From: Pseudomonas syringae KCTC 12500
GTDB lineage: Bacteria; Pseudomonadota; Gammaproteobacteria; Pseudomonadales; Pseudomonadaceae
Length of the DNA stretch: 64,000 bases
Direction of reading: 5' to 3'
Assembly: GCF_000507185.2 (NCBI RefSeq)
Contig: NZ_AYTM02000002.1
Span: 705,501-769,500 of the forward strand
Of this stretch, positions 51,539-60,161 are shown piece after piece (position 1 is the first letter of the stretch; each line of letters starts with the position of its first letter). A program made the translations under genes and the position numbers. The notes under the pieces are model-generated. The model was not told where the DNA came from. It saw nothing but the letters and a program-made list of their open reading frames with translations, and searched no databases.

Positions 51539-52750
51539 ATGGATACCCCACAGCACACCGTCGGCTTCAAGGCAGCAGCCTCTCTGGCCTTGATCACAAT
51601 ACTTGGGCCCTCGGCCATCGATATGTACTTGGCGGCCATGCCCCAGATGACCAAGGACCTGAATACTGACTACGCCACCATGCAGCTGACGTTGACGGTG
51701 TTTTTATTGGCAATGGGCGCGGGACAGCTCGTGTTCGGGCCGGTTATCGACGCGCTAGGCCGCCGACGCCCTTTGCTGGCGGGCCTGGCGGCGTTCATCC
51801 TGGCTTCGTTATGGGCATCCTTAAGCGAGTCGATGGGCGCCATGCTGCTCGCTCGATTCTTTCAGGGGCTGTCTGTTGCGCTGGTGCTCGTTATCGCCAT
51901 GAGCTCGGTGCGCGACCTCTCCAGCGGCATTCGTGCCACGCAGCTCTTCGCTCTGCTCGTGACCATACAGGGTGCCGCCCCGATACTCGCACCGGCATTC
52001 GGCGGCATCATCAATGTGCACTTCGGATGGCGAGCCGTGATGCTGGCGCTGGCCATTGTCGGTGTGTTGGCTTTGTTAAACTCCAGTGTTTGCCTACCGG
52101 AAACCTTAGCCAGAGAAAAGCGCACGCCGTTCAGGCCTGCCAGTGTGTTCGGCACCTATCGGCGTCTTGTTGCGGATAAGCGATTTATCCTTCCTGCTCT
52201 GGCCCTTTCATCCGTGTTTTTCTTTTTGTTTGGCTACGTCGGTGGTGCATCTTTTGTGTACCAAAGTGGCTACGCCTTGCGTTCAGACATCTTCGGCTTT
52301 GTATTCGGCGGCACGGGCGTGGCTATGATGTTGGGTGCAATGACCGGTAGCCGTTTGGCCAGCAGATGCTCGGCGAGCCTGATGGCACTGCTTGGAGTTG
52401 CCATGATGAGCGGCGGTTCAGCGCTGGCACTGCTCGCCGTGTACGTAGGTGCAGATCTTTATGGCATCGTCCCAGCGCTATTCATCGCTGTTTTCGGTTT
52501 TGGGATCGCCGAACCATCACTCATGTCCATTGCGATGGCCTCACAAGAACGAGCGTTAGGTGCCACTGCCGCTTTGTTAGGTGCCAGCACGCACATTCTA
52601 GGTTCGCTTGCTACACCGTTGGCCGGCTCTCTCGCACAGATCGGCGCGCATGCATGGTTGGCTTTGCTGCTTGCGGCTGCGTTGGTGAGCCTTGCTCTTG
52701 TTTTCATTAGTGTCCGTAGCGTGAGCAAAAAAGTCATACCCGTACAGTGA
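51539..52750 (+). CDS. MFS drug-resistance transporter, Bcr/CflA type
   Basis: A 403-aa inner-membrane transporter with 12 hydrophobic segments. The N-terminal half carries GPSAIDMYLAAMPQM, the loop motif GPVIDALGRRRPLL (motif A, D..GRR) and QGLSVALVLVIAMSSVRDL, typical of the Bcr/CflA drug:proton antiporter group. The start is taken at MDTPQHTVG (51,539); the ribosome-binding site is weak. It is controlled by the divergent TetR by inference. Being within 2.5 kb of the NRPS promoter, it could export the peptide, but nothing specific proves that. Confidence 0.88.
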   Translation: MDTPQHTVGFKAAASLALITILGPSAIDMYLAAMPQMTKDLNTDYATMQLTLTVFLLAMGAGQLVFGPVIDALGRRRPLLAGLAAFILASLWASLSESMGAMLLARFFQGLSVALVLVIAMSSVRDLSSGIRATQLFALLVTIQGAAPILAPAFGGIINVHFGWRAVMLALAIVGVLALLNSSVCLPETLAREKRTPFRPASVFGTYRRLVADKRFILPALALSSVFFFLFGYVGGASFVYQSGYALRSDIFGFVFGGTGVAMMLGAMTGSRLASRCSASLMALLGVAMMSGGSALALLAVYVGADLYGIVPALFIAVFGFGIAEPSLMSIAMASQERALGATAALLGASTHILGSLATPLAGSLAQIGAHAWLALLLAAALVSLALVFISVRSVSKKVIPVQ

Positions 52751-52930
52751 CGATGTGCGCTCATTTGCAGGGTGACCTGTTGCCGGCATTTACAAGAGCG
52801 AATGTTTAGCCGTTCTTTTGTATAGCAAACTTGCCCTTTATAAAGGCTGCTGTAGTTTACAGTCGGCGCGAGGGCGCTGAACGACAGGAATAATCGTATA
52901 CGTCTGTATTTTTTGTGATTTTTAGTCGCT

Positions 52931-52947
52931 CTTAATACTGAGTTAAT
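52931..52947 (+). promoter_or_regulatory. PmrA/QseB-like box upstream of the small exported protein
   Basis: CTTAAT-ACTGA-GTTAAT is a direct repeat of period 11 that matches the PmrA box (YTTAAK-N5-YTTAAK). A TATAGC hexamer follows 16 bp later, so the box occupies the -35 position, as at activator-dependent promoters. Confidence 0.6.
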
Positions 52948-53021
52948 CGAGGTGCATTAAATTATAGCTCATCCAAGCAGACGGATTAGCTCTGCAAACC
53001 TGCCCCGAGAGGAATGTATTA

Positions 53022-53258
53022 ATGAAAACGCCGATACTGGTTTTGGCTTCGTTTCTTAGTCTGTGCTGCTGTGCCGCTTTTGCTCAAGACGGCGCTGATA
53101 TGTTGCAAAAACGCCAAGAAGCTAGAGCGCTTGAGCGTCAGCAAGCACGCGAGAAGCTTGCGGGGTCTGAAGATAAAAAGCACAACGAGAAATCGGCTGT
53201 CACCTCATCAGTCAAACATAAAGATTTATCAAAAGCCGAGGAAAAGCCAATCCATTGA
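53022..53258 (+). CDS. Small exported Lys/Glu-rich protein, 78 aa
   Basis: The ATG at 53,022 has GAGAGGAA upstream. The signal peptide is MKTPILVLASFLSLCCCAAFA; the 57-residue mature part is highly charged and probably helical (MLQKRQEARALERQQAREKL) with no cysteine. It lies 261 bp upstream of an OmpR-family two-component pair and behind a PmrA-like box, so it is likely a regulated periplasmic accessory of that system. No family is recognised. Confidence 0.65.
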   Translation: MKTPILVLASFLSLCCCAAFAQDGADMLQKRQEARALERQQAREKLAGSEDKKHNEKSAVTSSVKHKDLSKAEEKPIH

Positions 53259-53519
53259 AAAATGCTTTCCAATGTCTAAGCCGACGCACTGACGTTGATG
53301 AGGGCTCGAATATTTAAAGTGATTGAAGATAACGCTCAGCCTGTTTTTTTTGGGGCGGATGATATGAACATAGCTGTATCAATCATCCGTCTGTTGAGAA
53401 ATAAACGCTCAGTCAGACAGGCAATCTGCAACATCAGGCATAGTTATTTTGCGTGAACGCAGACCGTAGCGGCTCCAATGCGTTCTATGTGTAATTCTTT
53501 CCTCCATTAGGGTCCAACA

Positions 53520-54203
53520 ATGCACGTGCTGCTTTGTGAAGATGACGAGCTTATTGCCAGTGGCATCGTCGCTGGTTTGCATGCTCAAGGCCTTAACCTT
53601 GACCGCGTTGGCTCAGCCTCTGCGGCTCATGCGATCTTAGATGCGGCGCAGTTTGACGTGATGATTCTTGATCTGGGGTTGCCCGATGAAGACGGTATCA
53701 GCCTTTTGAGATCCTTACGAAGTCGAGGGCATAACATCCCGGTGTTGATTTTGACCGCACGTGATGACGTGGATGATCGGGTCAAGGGGCTCCACGCTGG
53801 AGCTGATGACTACATGGTAAAGCCATTCGACCTTAGGGAACTCTTTGCTCGATTACATACGTTGGTTCGTCGCGCTGCAGGACGAACGGTAAACCACATC
53901 GAACATGGCATTCTCACTTACGACCCCAGTACGCGGGAAACCTGGCTATCTGGCACTGCCATAGACCTTTCGCGTCGTGAACAAGCAGTGCTTTTGGCCC
54001 TCCTGAACAATCCAGGGCGTGTTCTCTCGCTTGAGCAACTAAAAGATAGCGTGTACGGGTTCACTGATGAGGTCGAGAGCAATGCACTTAATGTCCATAT
54101 TTTTCATCTAAGGCGAAAATTGGGAGGGCAAATCATCGAGACGGTTAGAGGCTCAGGGTATCGATTAGGCGTTGCCTCTTCACTCCAGAGTTGCTGTTCA
54201 TGA
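53520..54203 (+). CDS. Response regulator, QseB/PmrA-like (OmpR family)
   Basis: A 227-aa regulator with a receiver (D51 in MILDLGLPDEDG, K in MVKPFDLRELFARL) and a winged helix with LSRREQAVLLALLNNPGRVLS, DSVYGFTDEVESNALNVHIF and HLRRKLG, characteristic of the QseB/PmrA/TctD group. The stop overlaps the sensor-kinase ATG (ATGA). Base composition is more AT-rich than the core genes, in line with an accessory region. The 261-bp gap before it shows no further gene. Confidence 0.88.
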   Translation: MHVLLCEDDELIASGIVAGLHAQGLNLDRVGSASAAHAILDAAQFDVMILDLGLPDEDGISLLRSLRSRGHNIPVLILTARDDVDDRVKGLHAGADDYMVKPFDLRELFARLHTLVRRAAGRTVNHIEHGILTYDPSTRETWLSGTAIDLSRREQAVLLALLNNPGRVLSLEQLKDSVYGFTDEVESNALNVHIFHLRRKLGGQIIETVRGSGYRLGVASSLQSCCS

Positions 54204-55648
54204 GCCTGCGTTTACGCTTAAGTCTGATACTGGGTGTTGCTTTCGTCGCGGTCTGGACACTCGCTGCGACCTGGATGTTCCAAGATGTACGTAGCCAAAT
54301 GATGTACTCACTGGATCAGCGACTTGTGGCATCAGCACGAATGGTTGCGGGTTTGGTCGCCCAGTTGCCTCAACCTTTGTCCAGCAAAGATCACGGGGCT
54401 CATTTCAGCGCCGATCAGTTGGGCATCCCCGATGGCATGGCGTGTGAGGTCAGTTCGTTACGCGGGGAAATTTTGGCAAGTAACCGCAACAATACTGGCA
54501 CTGTCATCGCCAGTCCCAACGGTGGTTTTTATGACCAAGTGATCGATGGAGAGCATTGGAGAAGTTTCACGCTTGTGCAGGACGACGTTCGCATCACGAC
54601 GGCTGACCGCGAGCAAGAGCGTGAGCAACTGAATCACTCCGTCCTGCTATCAGCATCAATGCCAGTATTGGTAGCGCTTTTGTCCTGCGTCGCGACGCTT
54701 TGGTTGGGAATAGGTAAGGGCCTGGCGCCACTCAATCGTATGCGCGACGAATTGAGAAAGCGCAACATCGACTCCCTTGAACCACTGCACCTTCAGATGC
54801 TTCCTTGTGAGTTAAAGCCTTTGCTGGAAACTCAAAATCACTTGTTGATGCGTATCAGCCGGGCAATCGAGCGTGAACGCCGCCTGACGGGTGATGCAGC
54901 ACATGAATTACGTAGTCCATTGACGGCCATTAAGACCCATTTGCAGGTTGCGCAAATGACTTCAGGGAAAGCGCAGTGCTTGGCGTTGAGCCGAGCCGAG
55001 CAAGGTACTGATCGTCTGCATAGCACGCTTGAGCAATTGCTTCTGTTGGCCAGGGTTGAAGGCAGTCTGTCATTTGATGATGGAAGTCAATGCGGTGTCG
55101 AACAGGTCGTTTCGTTAGCTGTTCAGGATGCAACGTCCAGCACAGAGCGGATAGTTCAGACCTTTCAGTTTGTAAGACCCTTGGCGTGCCTGGATATACC
55201 GGCCGTACTTGCCGTGGCTGCGCTTCGCAACCTACTTGATAATGCGCTGCGCCACAGCCCAGCAAATACGCAGGTGGTCGTTAGCGTGACCGACGATAGC
55301 GGGTTCGCGTTGGTGACGGTTAAGAACGTGAGCGCTGAGATGTCACAAGATAATATTCATCTCCTGACCGAGCGATTTTGGCGCGGTAGCTCAAGTACTG
55401 GCTGCGGTCTTGGCCTCGCCATCGTGCAAGCTATAGTCGAGAGATGCGGGTGCACATTAAAATTCACAACCACCAGTCAGTATTTCGAGGTGGCGCTAGG
55501 CATGCCTTTGGTACCCGCCAAAGGGGAAAGTTACGAAAAGACCTGTAAATGCAGCACACCTGATATCAAACATCCCGTCTCGATATCAAACGGTACCACC
55601 CACAACCGCAGCCCCTCCGAAAACTCAAAAACCGGCAACGCCTCCTGA
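54200..55648 (+). CDS. Sensor histidine kinase, QseC/PmrB-like, with an extended C terminus
   Basis: A 482-aa kinase: TM1 at about 8-28, periplasmic domain with FSADQLGIPDGMACEV, TM2 at about 150-175, HisKA with H235 (GDAAHELRSPLTAIKTHLQ) and an ATPase domain with LRNLLDNALRHSPANT, TERFWRG and GCGLGLAIVQAI. The family normally ends soon after the last strand (FEVALGMPL, about residue 437). Here about 45 further low-complexity residues follow, encoded largely by the antisense of the convergent mcrC gene, with which it overlaps by 118 bp. The original stop was probably lost when the mcrBC side was joined. Confidence 0.87.
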   Translation: MSLRLRLSLILGVAFVAVWTLAATWMFQDVRSQMMYSLDQRLVASARMVAGLVAQLPQPLSSKDHGAHFSADQLGIPDGMACEVSSLRGEILASNRNNTGTVIASPNGGFYDQVIDGEHWRSFTLVQDDVRITTADREQEREQLNHSVLLSASMPVLVALLSCVATLWLGIGKGLAPLNRMRDELRKRNIDSLEPLHLQMLPCELKPLLETQNHLLMRISRAIERERRLTGDAAHELRSPLTAIKTHLQVAQMTSGKAQCLALSRAEQGTDRLHSTLEQLLLLARVEGSLSFDDGSQCGVEQVVSLAVQDATSSTERIVQTFQFVRPLACLDIPAVLAVAALRNLLDNALRHSPANTQVVVSVTDDSGFALVTVKNVSAEMSQDNIHLLTERFWRGSSSTGCGLGLAIVQAIVERCGCTLKFTTTSQYFEVALGMPLVPAKGESYEKTCKCSTPDIKHPVSISNGTTHNRSPSENSKTGNAS

Positions 55649-56802
55649 AACGAAGCACGTTTCGGGTAAATCAGCACCAGATCCCCCTGCCCGTTCAAAT
55701 ACTTCTGCCCATACGCAAACAACTGATAAAAATCAGCCTGGCTAAGGCCATAATTTTTGCTACCCAGCTCGCTGTCCAGCCGCTTCCATTTGGTGTCCAG
55801 AACCCAGCTCTTCTCCCCCTGAGTAATCATTAGATCGGGCCGTAGTTGAAAGACCTTTTTGTCCTGATGAGTGCACAGATACTCACTGCTGCGCTGGGTA
55901 TGCAGCGTAGCGCCTGGCGGCAGTGAATCTTTCAGGCACGCAGCCACGTAGCGTTCAAACAGCTTCTCCATCGGGAACAGTAAGCTCATGCCCTGCCATT
56001 CGCCCGCAATCGCCAGTGGTGTTTGCTGCTGGATGATGAGTTCGCACCAAGGCTTTACAGGCTGGTAATGGGCCATGAGCCGGTCGTGGCGCCACTGCTT
56101 GAAATCTTGAGTGGCGTCTCGGCTGTTTGGGATCTCTAGCAACAGTGAACGCAGTTCGTGGGAGAGACGCCAGTTACTGGGGTCTTGAGTGGTTTTACAA
56201 ACGGTATCTAACGCTGTTTTGAGAAGGCGGTTCTCGGCCCGATCGGGCAGGAATACGTCGTGACGAATTTGGAAGTGGTGCTGTCGGCCAGGAGGTTGGC
56301 GCATTTGGCGGGCAGTATTGAGCTGGCCACGCAGATAACGCTGCTCCTCTTCGACACGTTGGTAGTCGAAGCGAAGGCCGCGCTTGATGAGGTGGTCGAG
56401 CGCTTCCAAAAAGCTGCTCATCACCCATTCGGTCAACGGCGCATCGAAACGCTGTAAGGCGGTTGCGCCGACCTTGCGGGTAGGCAGGTCTAATGACTTC
56501 TGAATCATGCGCCTGAGCAGCGCACGGCTTTGCTGGATGCAGTCGCCTTGTTCAAAATGCTTAGGCAGGATTTCGATACGCGTACCGCAGGGTGTCTCCA
56601 GCGCGCCAACGTAATTATCGAGCTTAAGCCAGCGGCGGCCTTCAACTTGAACCAGTGCCGCACCCGCTTTGCTAAAGCGAGAACTGATTTCACAGAGCCT
56701 GTCGAAAGCTGAAGGCGATACCTGGGCTACGTCGAGCGTCGGGCTAAGAACATTGCTGGTTGTCAGCCGAGCATATTCCCGGACCGTTACGGTGGTTTTC
56801 AC
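55531..56802 (-). CDS. mcrC: McrC-type restriction endonuclease subunit
   Basis: A 423-aa protein of the McrC family. An N-terminal partner-binding part (about 1-120) with LDNYVGALETPCGTRIEILP leads to a C-terminal PD-(D/E)xK nuclease with D323 (RPDLMI) and D336-T-K338 (VLDTKWK). McrC supplies the nuclease and stimulates the McrB GTPase to cut DNA carrying modified cytosine. Its ATG overlaps the mcrB stop by 4 bp. The 3' end overlaps the convergent kinase gene by 118 bp. Confidence 0.9.
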   Translation of the reverse strand: MKTTVTVREYARLTTSNVLSPTLDVAQVSPSAFDRLCEISSRFSKAGAALVQVEGRRWLKLDNYVGALETPCGTRIEILPKHFEQGDCIQQSRALLRRMIQKSLDLPTRKVGATALQRFDAPLTEWVMSSFLEALDHLIKRGLRFDYQRVEEEQRYLRGQLNTARQMRQPPGRQHHFQIRHDVFLPDRAENRLLKTALDTVCKTTQDPSNWRLSHELRSLLLEIPNSRDATQDFKQWRHDRLMAHYQPVKPWCELIIQQQTPLAIAGEWQGMSLLFPMEKLFERYVAACLKDSLPPGATLHTQRSSEYLCTHQDKKVFQLRPDLMITQGEKSWVLDTKWKRLDSELGSKNYGLSQADFYQLFAYGQKYLNGQGDLVLIYPKRASFQEALPVFEFSEGLRLWVVPFDIETGCLISGVLHLQVFS

Positions 56803-58352
56803 CTTTGCTGTTCGCTAAGGAACTTGATGATCTTACGCCCGAGGCTCCGCGTGTTCAGCTTGATGCCCGACGCTGATGTAATAGATAGGCCATGTTTGCT
56901 GGCAATCTCTCGCAAATGTGGCTTGGCAGGTTTGACCTGCTGACCTCCACGATAGACCTCAATACTGCCATTAGCGGCTTGTCGTATGTCTACGCCTTCC
57001 GTTCTGACGTTCTTCGCTTCCAGCGGCGCGCTGACGCTCAGGTTGTGATCGATCACACCCAGATATGACTCGATATTCTTGAATGCAGGCAGATTCAATT
57101 CCCAACGTTCGTTGTTCTGCCCCAAAGTGACAGCATCTCCAAACAGCACGCTGAGGTCTTGGCTCGGCTGGATCAAGAACCTATTTTCTGGAGCTTTGCG
57201 TTGGTCGTTGAGGACCCACTGGATACGCTGCCAATCTTCGAAGAAATACTCCTGAAGTAGCGGCAGGATTTGCTCTTGAAAAATGCCTGCCAGCCGCTCC
57301 AATGTCGGATCGCTCTCAAGAGGCATGAAGTACGCGTGCCCCAGGCAATGATCTTGATCAAGCAGGACGGCTATGCGCTGGTTCATCACACTGAGCAATT
57401 CGTCGATAGCGATGCCATCAACCTCTATGTCTTCAAGCAACTCCGGGGTAGGAGGCACCTCAACGAACGTGAAGCGACGACGCAGGGCAATATCAAGTGC
57501 GGCCAATGATCGGTCAGATGTGTTCATGGTGCCGATCAAGTGAATGTTGCTCGGGATGCTGAAGCGCTCTTTCGAGTAAGGCAGCGTAACCTCAAGAGCC
57601 TCTGAGGCGCCCGCACGCTTGGAAGGTTCAATAAGGGTAATCAGCTCGCCGAAGATGCGCGAGACGTTGCCTCGGTTGATCTCATCAATGATCAGCACTT
57701 TGGCATCGCTATGCTGAATAGGGGCAGGCTCAAATAAGCCCTCCTCGCTTTTACCCAGCATGTGTTCGACCATCGACGGCAGGAAATTCTTGTAGCCATT
57801 CACCAAGAACGGATCAAGGATGGAACCCGGCACTTTCTTGTCCCAGCGACCATTGCCCAGTTCTTCGATAGTGAAGGTGCCTGCGTCCACATAAGAAGCG
57901 AGCGTATTTAGCAAACTCATACCTATGGGAAGGTGCTTACCTTGAGGCTTCTCTATCTCAACGACGTCAGGTGTGGCGCGGGTCACTTTGTAGCCTGTGC
58001 CGTAGCGATCACCGACTTTGAATGCTCGGTATTTTCCGCTCAGTTCACTCGCAATTGACTCGCAGAGGCTTTTGAAAACGCCTGAGACCACTTCGTAACG
58101 GATCTGGCCTTGCTCATCAGTCGTAGCGCGAAGCCCTTCAACAAAGTCTTCGTAGCTGAAGCTCTGATGAAAGGTCACAAAGCGCACATCACCTGCTGCA
58201 AGCAGCTCGTCAAATCGAGCTTTCAGCGCTGATCGGTTATCAAGGTTTCTAGCAAGAAAAGGCTGGTCAAGTATCTGCAATGTCGCTTCGACTGTGGCGT
58301 AGGTTTTCCCCGTACCGGGCGGACCGAAGAAAATCTGATTGAGCGAAGGCAT
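56799..58352 (-). CDS. mcrB: McrB-type AAA+ GTPase lacking an N-terminal DNA-recognition domain
   Basis: A 517-aa protein. Walker A GPPGTGKT is at residues 10-17, so almost nothing precedes the AAA+ core; E. coli McrB has about 150 residues of DNA-binding domain there. FHQSFSYEDFVEGL (61-74), Walker B VLIIDEINRG (219-228), the McrB signature MNTSDRS (276-282) and RRRF (291-294) follow. An insertion (about 110-200) separates the two Walker motifs, and a C-terminal extension (about 440-517, lysine-rich, with LREIASKHGLS) may carry DNA recognition instead. AGGGACG precedes the ATG. Confidence 0.88.
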   Translation of the reverse strand: MPSLNQIFFGPPGTGKTYATVEATLQILDQPFLARNLDNRSALKARFDELLAAGDVRFVTFHQSFSYEDFVEGLRATTDEQGQIRYEVVSGVFKSLCESIASELSGKYRAFKVGDRYGTGYKVTRATPDVVEIEKPQGKHLPIGMSLLNTLASYVDAGTFTIEELGNGRWDKKVPGSILDPFLVNGYKNFLPSMVEHMLGKSEEGLFEPAPIQHSDAKVLIIDEINRGNVSRIFGELITLIEPSKRAGASEALEVTLPYSKERFSIPSNIHLIGTMNTSDRSLAALDIALRRRFTFVEVPPTPELLEDIEVDGIAIDELLSVMNQRIAVLLDQDHCLGHAYFMPLESDPTLERLAGIFQEQILPLLQEYFFEDWQRIQWVLNDQRKAPENRFLIQPSQDLSVLFGDAVTLGQNNERWELNLPAFKNIESYLGVIDHNLSVSAPLEAKNVRTEGVDIRQAANGSIEVYRGGQQVKPAKPHLREIASKHGLSITSASGIKLNTRSLGRKIIKFLSEQQR

Positions 58353-58452
58353 TGCCGAACGTCCCTGTAGGAAAAGTCCGACAACAGTATCTAGATTGCC
58401 AGCATGGGTAAAGCGAAGCGTCGGTGGTGTCCTATTTATGTAGCAGCCCTGA

Positions 58453-58512
58453 GAATGCGACGCAGAGCGTCGCGAACTGCATTCCTACGCGGAGCGTTGG
58501 AACGATATGGGT
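58453..58512. repeat. Composite intergenic inverted-repeat element (copy 5)
   Basis: GAATGCGACGCAGAGCGTCGCGAACTGCATTCCTACGCGGAGCGTTGG and AACGATATG repeat the family pattern. It sits in the 430-bp gap between mcrB and the Bro-N gene; I see nothing else supported in that gap. Confidence 0.72.
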
Positions 58513-58782
58513 TGCTGAGCCCGATACCTCGCCTGAAGATCGGAAACCCCCGACAGCCCCTCCCTCCCCTGTCCGATATCGACACGTTGCCAGCGCCGGT
58601 ATCGTATGCGCCGGTGCCTAAGAAACACCCAACGTAGATGCAGTGAGTTCACGCATAGCTTCAGATTCCAATCGTTCTAATTGAACGGGAGTCTCGGCTT
58701 TGCTGACCCGCTCAGTTGGGATTTCTTACGCCCGCTCTACGTTGGTCTTTAACGTCATTTCAGCTCATACGTAGAGGTCAGC

Positions 58783-59358
58783 ATGTTAAGCAAACTATTT
58801 CGGGCAAGTGCCCGTCAGCGGCGCGAGGTGTGTGCCGGCTTCACCCCAACCCCCTTCCACCGCCACAAACGCCAACTCCTCGCCCTCCTCCTCGAAAACC
58901 AACCCTGGTTCAGCGCCCGCGATCTGGGTCGCATGATCGGCTGGCCATTGAACGAGCGGACGCTGCGCAAGCTGGACGCTGACCAGCACCGCATGATCAC
59001 GCTCGACCTACACGGCGAAGCACAATCAGAGCTGATGGTCAGTGAGTCGGGGGCGTACGCGATGATGGTGCATCACTATCACGCGGAGAATCGTGGGTTA
59101 CGACAGTGGCTTACCCATGAGGTGGTGCCTGCGTTGCGGGATGGGCAGGTGCCGTTCGATGACTGCACGCCGAACCTGAGCATGCTGCAGTGGCCGGGGT
59201 TGTCGGTGAGTATGTTGCACTGGCACAGCGAGCCGTGGATACGGTTGCGGGATATGCCGATGCTGTTGGCGCACCCGCAGATGCAGGTTGAGGCGCGGCC
59301 GCGCAGTTTAGGCAGGCCCTGGTGGCGGGCGGTTTTGCCTGCTTCTCGGCTGGGTTGA
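58783..59358 (+). CDS. Bro-N domain (phage antirepressor-like) protein
   Basis: A 191-aa protein with a single Bro-N-type domain (about residues 25-115): PWFSARDLGRMIGWPLNERT, an LVSESGAY-like MVSESGAYAMM and RGLRQWLTHEVVPALRDG. This fold binds DNA in phage antirepressors; chromosomal copies are frequent in Pseudomonas. No other phage gene is near. It is next to McrBC, which may be coincidence or a defence-island context. Confidence 0.8.
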   Translation: MLSKLFRASARQRREVCAGFTPTPFHRHKRQLLALLLENQPWFSARDLGRMIGWPLNERTLRKLDADQHRMITLDLHGEAQSELMVSESGAYAMMVHHYHAENRGLRQWLTHEVVPALRDGQVPFDDCTPNLSMLQWPGLSVSMLHWHSEPWIRLRDMPMLLAHPQMQVEARPRSLGRPWWRAVLPASRLG

Positions 59359-59410
59359 ATGCGTGGTGATGGCCGTGCAGTGTCGGTGACGGCCGTTGTG
59401 TCTCGTCGGA

Positions 59411-59701
59411 TCAGTCTTTCAGGCGGCGTCGGTAGTCGTTGATCATTTCTTGGGTGACGTCATCCTTGTAGCAGATGGGCGCGTAGCCACCTTTGCGGCT
59501 GTACGCGCTGCGTTTGCCGCATTGACTGCCATTGCTGGCAGCGTTGTAGGGGCATGGGCAGTTGCCGGGGTAACTGTCCATGGATTCCTGGATGATGGCT
59601 TTGACGATTGAGGCGTCTGTTACCTGGGTTTCTCTGGCCTGCACGGTTAAGGCGCAGAGCAATGCGAGCATGGCGACGACGCCTGTCCCTGTCTTTTTCA
59701 T
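59411..59701 (-). CDS. Small exported Cys-rich protein
   Basis: A 96-aa protein with a signal peptide (MKKTGTGVVAMLALLCALTVQA). The mature part has four cysteines in SYPGNCPCPYNAASNGSQCG and RSAYSRKGGYAPICYKDD, a pattern I have seen in conserved small bacterial domains of unknown function. Likely periplasmic with two disulfides. Monocistronic. Confidence 0.75.
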   Translation of the reverse strand: MKKTGTGVVAMLALLCALTVQARETQVTDASIVKAIIQESMDSYPGNCPCPYNAASNGSQCGKRSAYSRKGGYAPICYKDDVTQEMINDYRRRLKD

Positions 59702-59884
59702 GGCTATTCCCTAGCGAGTGCAGACGAGTGTCTGTTGCAAGGTTTTACCATGATGGTATTGGGCCATCAAATTTTGTTTGTTGAGGTGGTTGTTGAGGAT
59801 TCGGGTTGTTCGGTGAGCCTATTTGGCAATGAGGCATGGCTAGGCCAATCTGAGATTTGGTTGCCAAGGACGTAACGTATACAC

Positions 59885-60100
59885 AGGTTTTGCTGCCGGT
59901 GCCCGGCAGATCGCGAACAAGTTCGCTCCTACGCCCTACGGGCAGAAGCGGGTCAGCGAAACGTCGACCGGTGCGCCCCACGGCCTAAGGCCAGAAGCCG
60001 GAGTTGTGAGTGATCAGGCATTTGCCTGATGGCTTGGATATGACGCAGAGCGTCACGAAATGCGTGCCAACGCGGAGCATTGGCACGATATTCATATGGA
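59885..60100. repeat. Two intergenic repeat units (copy 6) in a 460-bp gap
   Basis: At about 59,905-59,945 GCGAACAAGTTCGCTCCTACGCC and CTACGGGCAGAAGCG match the second repeat type of copy 1 (189-225). At 60,040-60,092 ATGACGCAGAGCGTCACGAAATGC, then GTGCCAACGCGGAGCATTGGCACGATAT, matches the first type. The rest of 59,702-60,161 shows no gene. Confidence 0.7.
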
Positions 60101-60161
60101 GCAATGGGCACGACAGGTGGCGAGAGCCTGCGGAGCCACTACACCCCGCAGGCATCCCCCA

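Noticed and set aside
58783..59358. Prophage remnant suggested by the antirepressor-like Bro-N protein
   Set aside because: No integrase, structural, lysis or att-like sequences nearby. Stand-alone Bro-N genes are common in Pseudomonas chromosomes.
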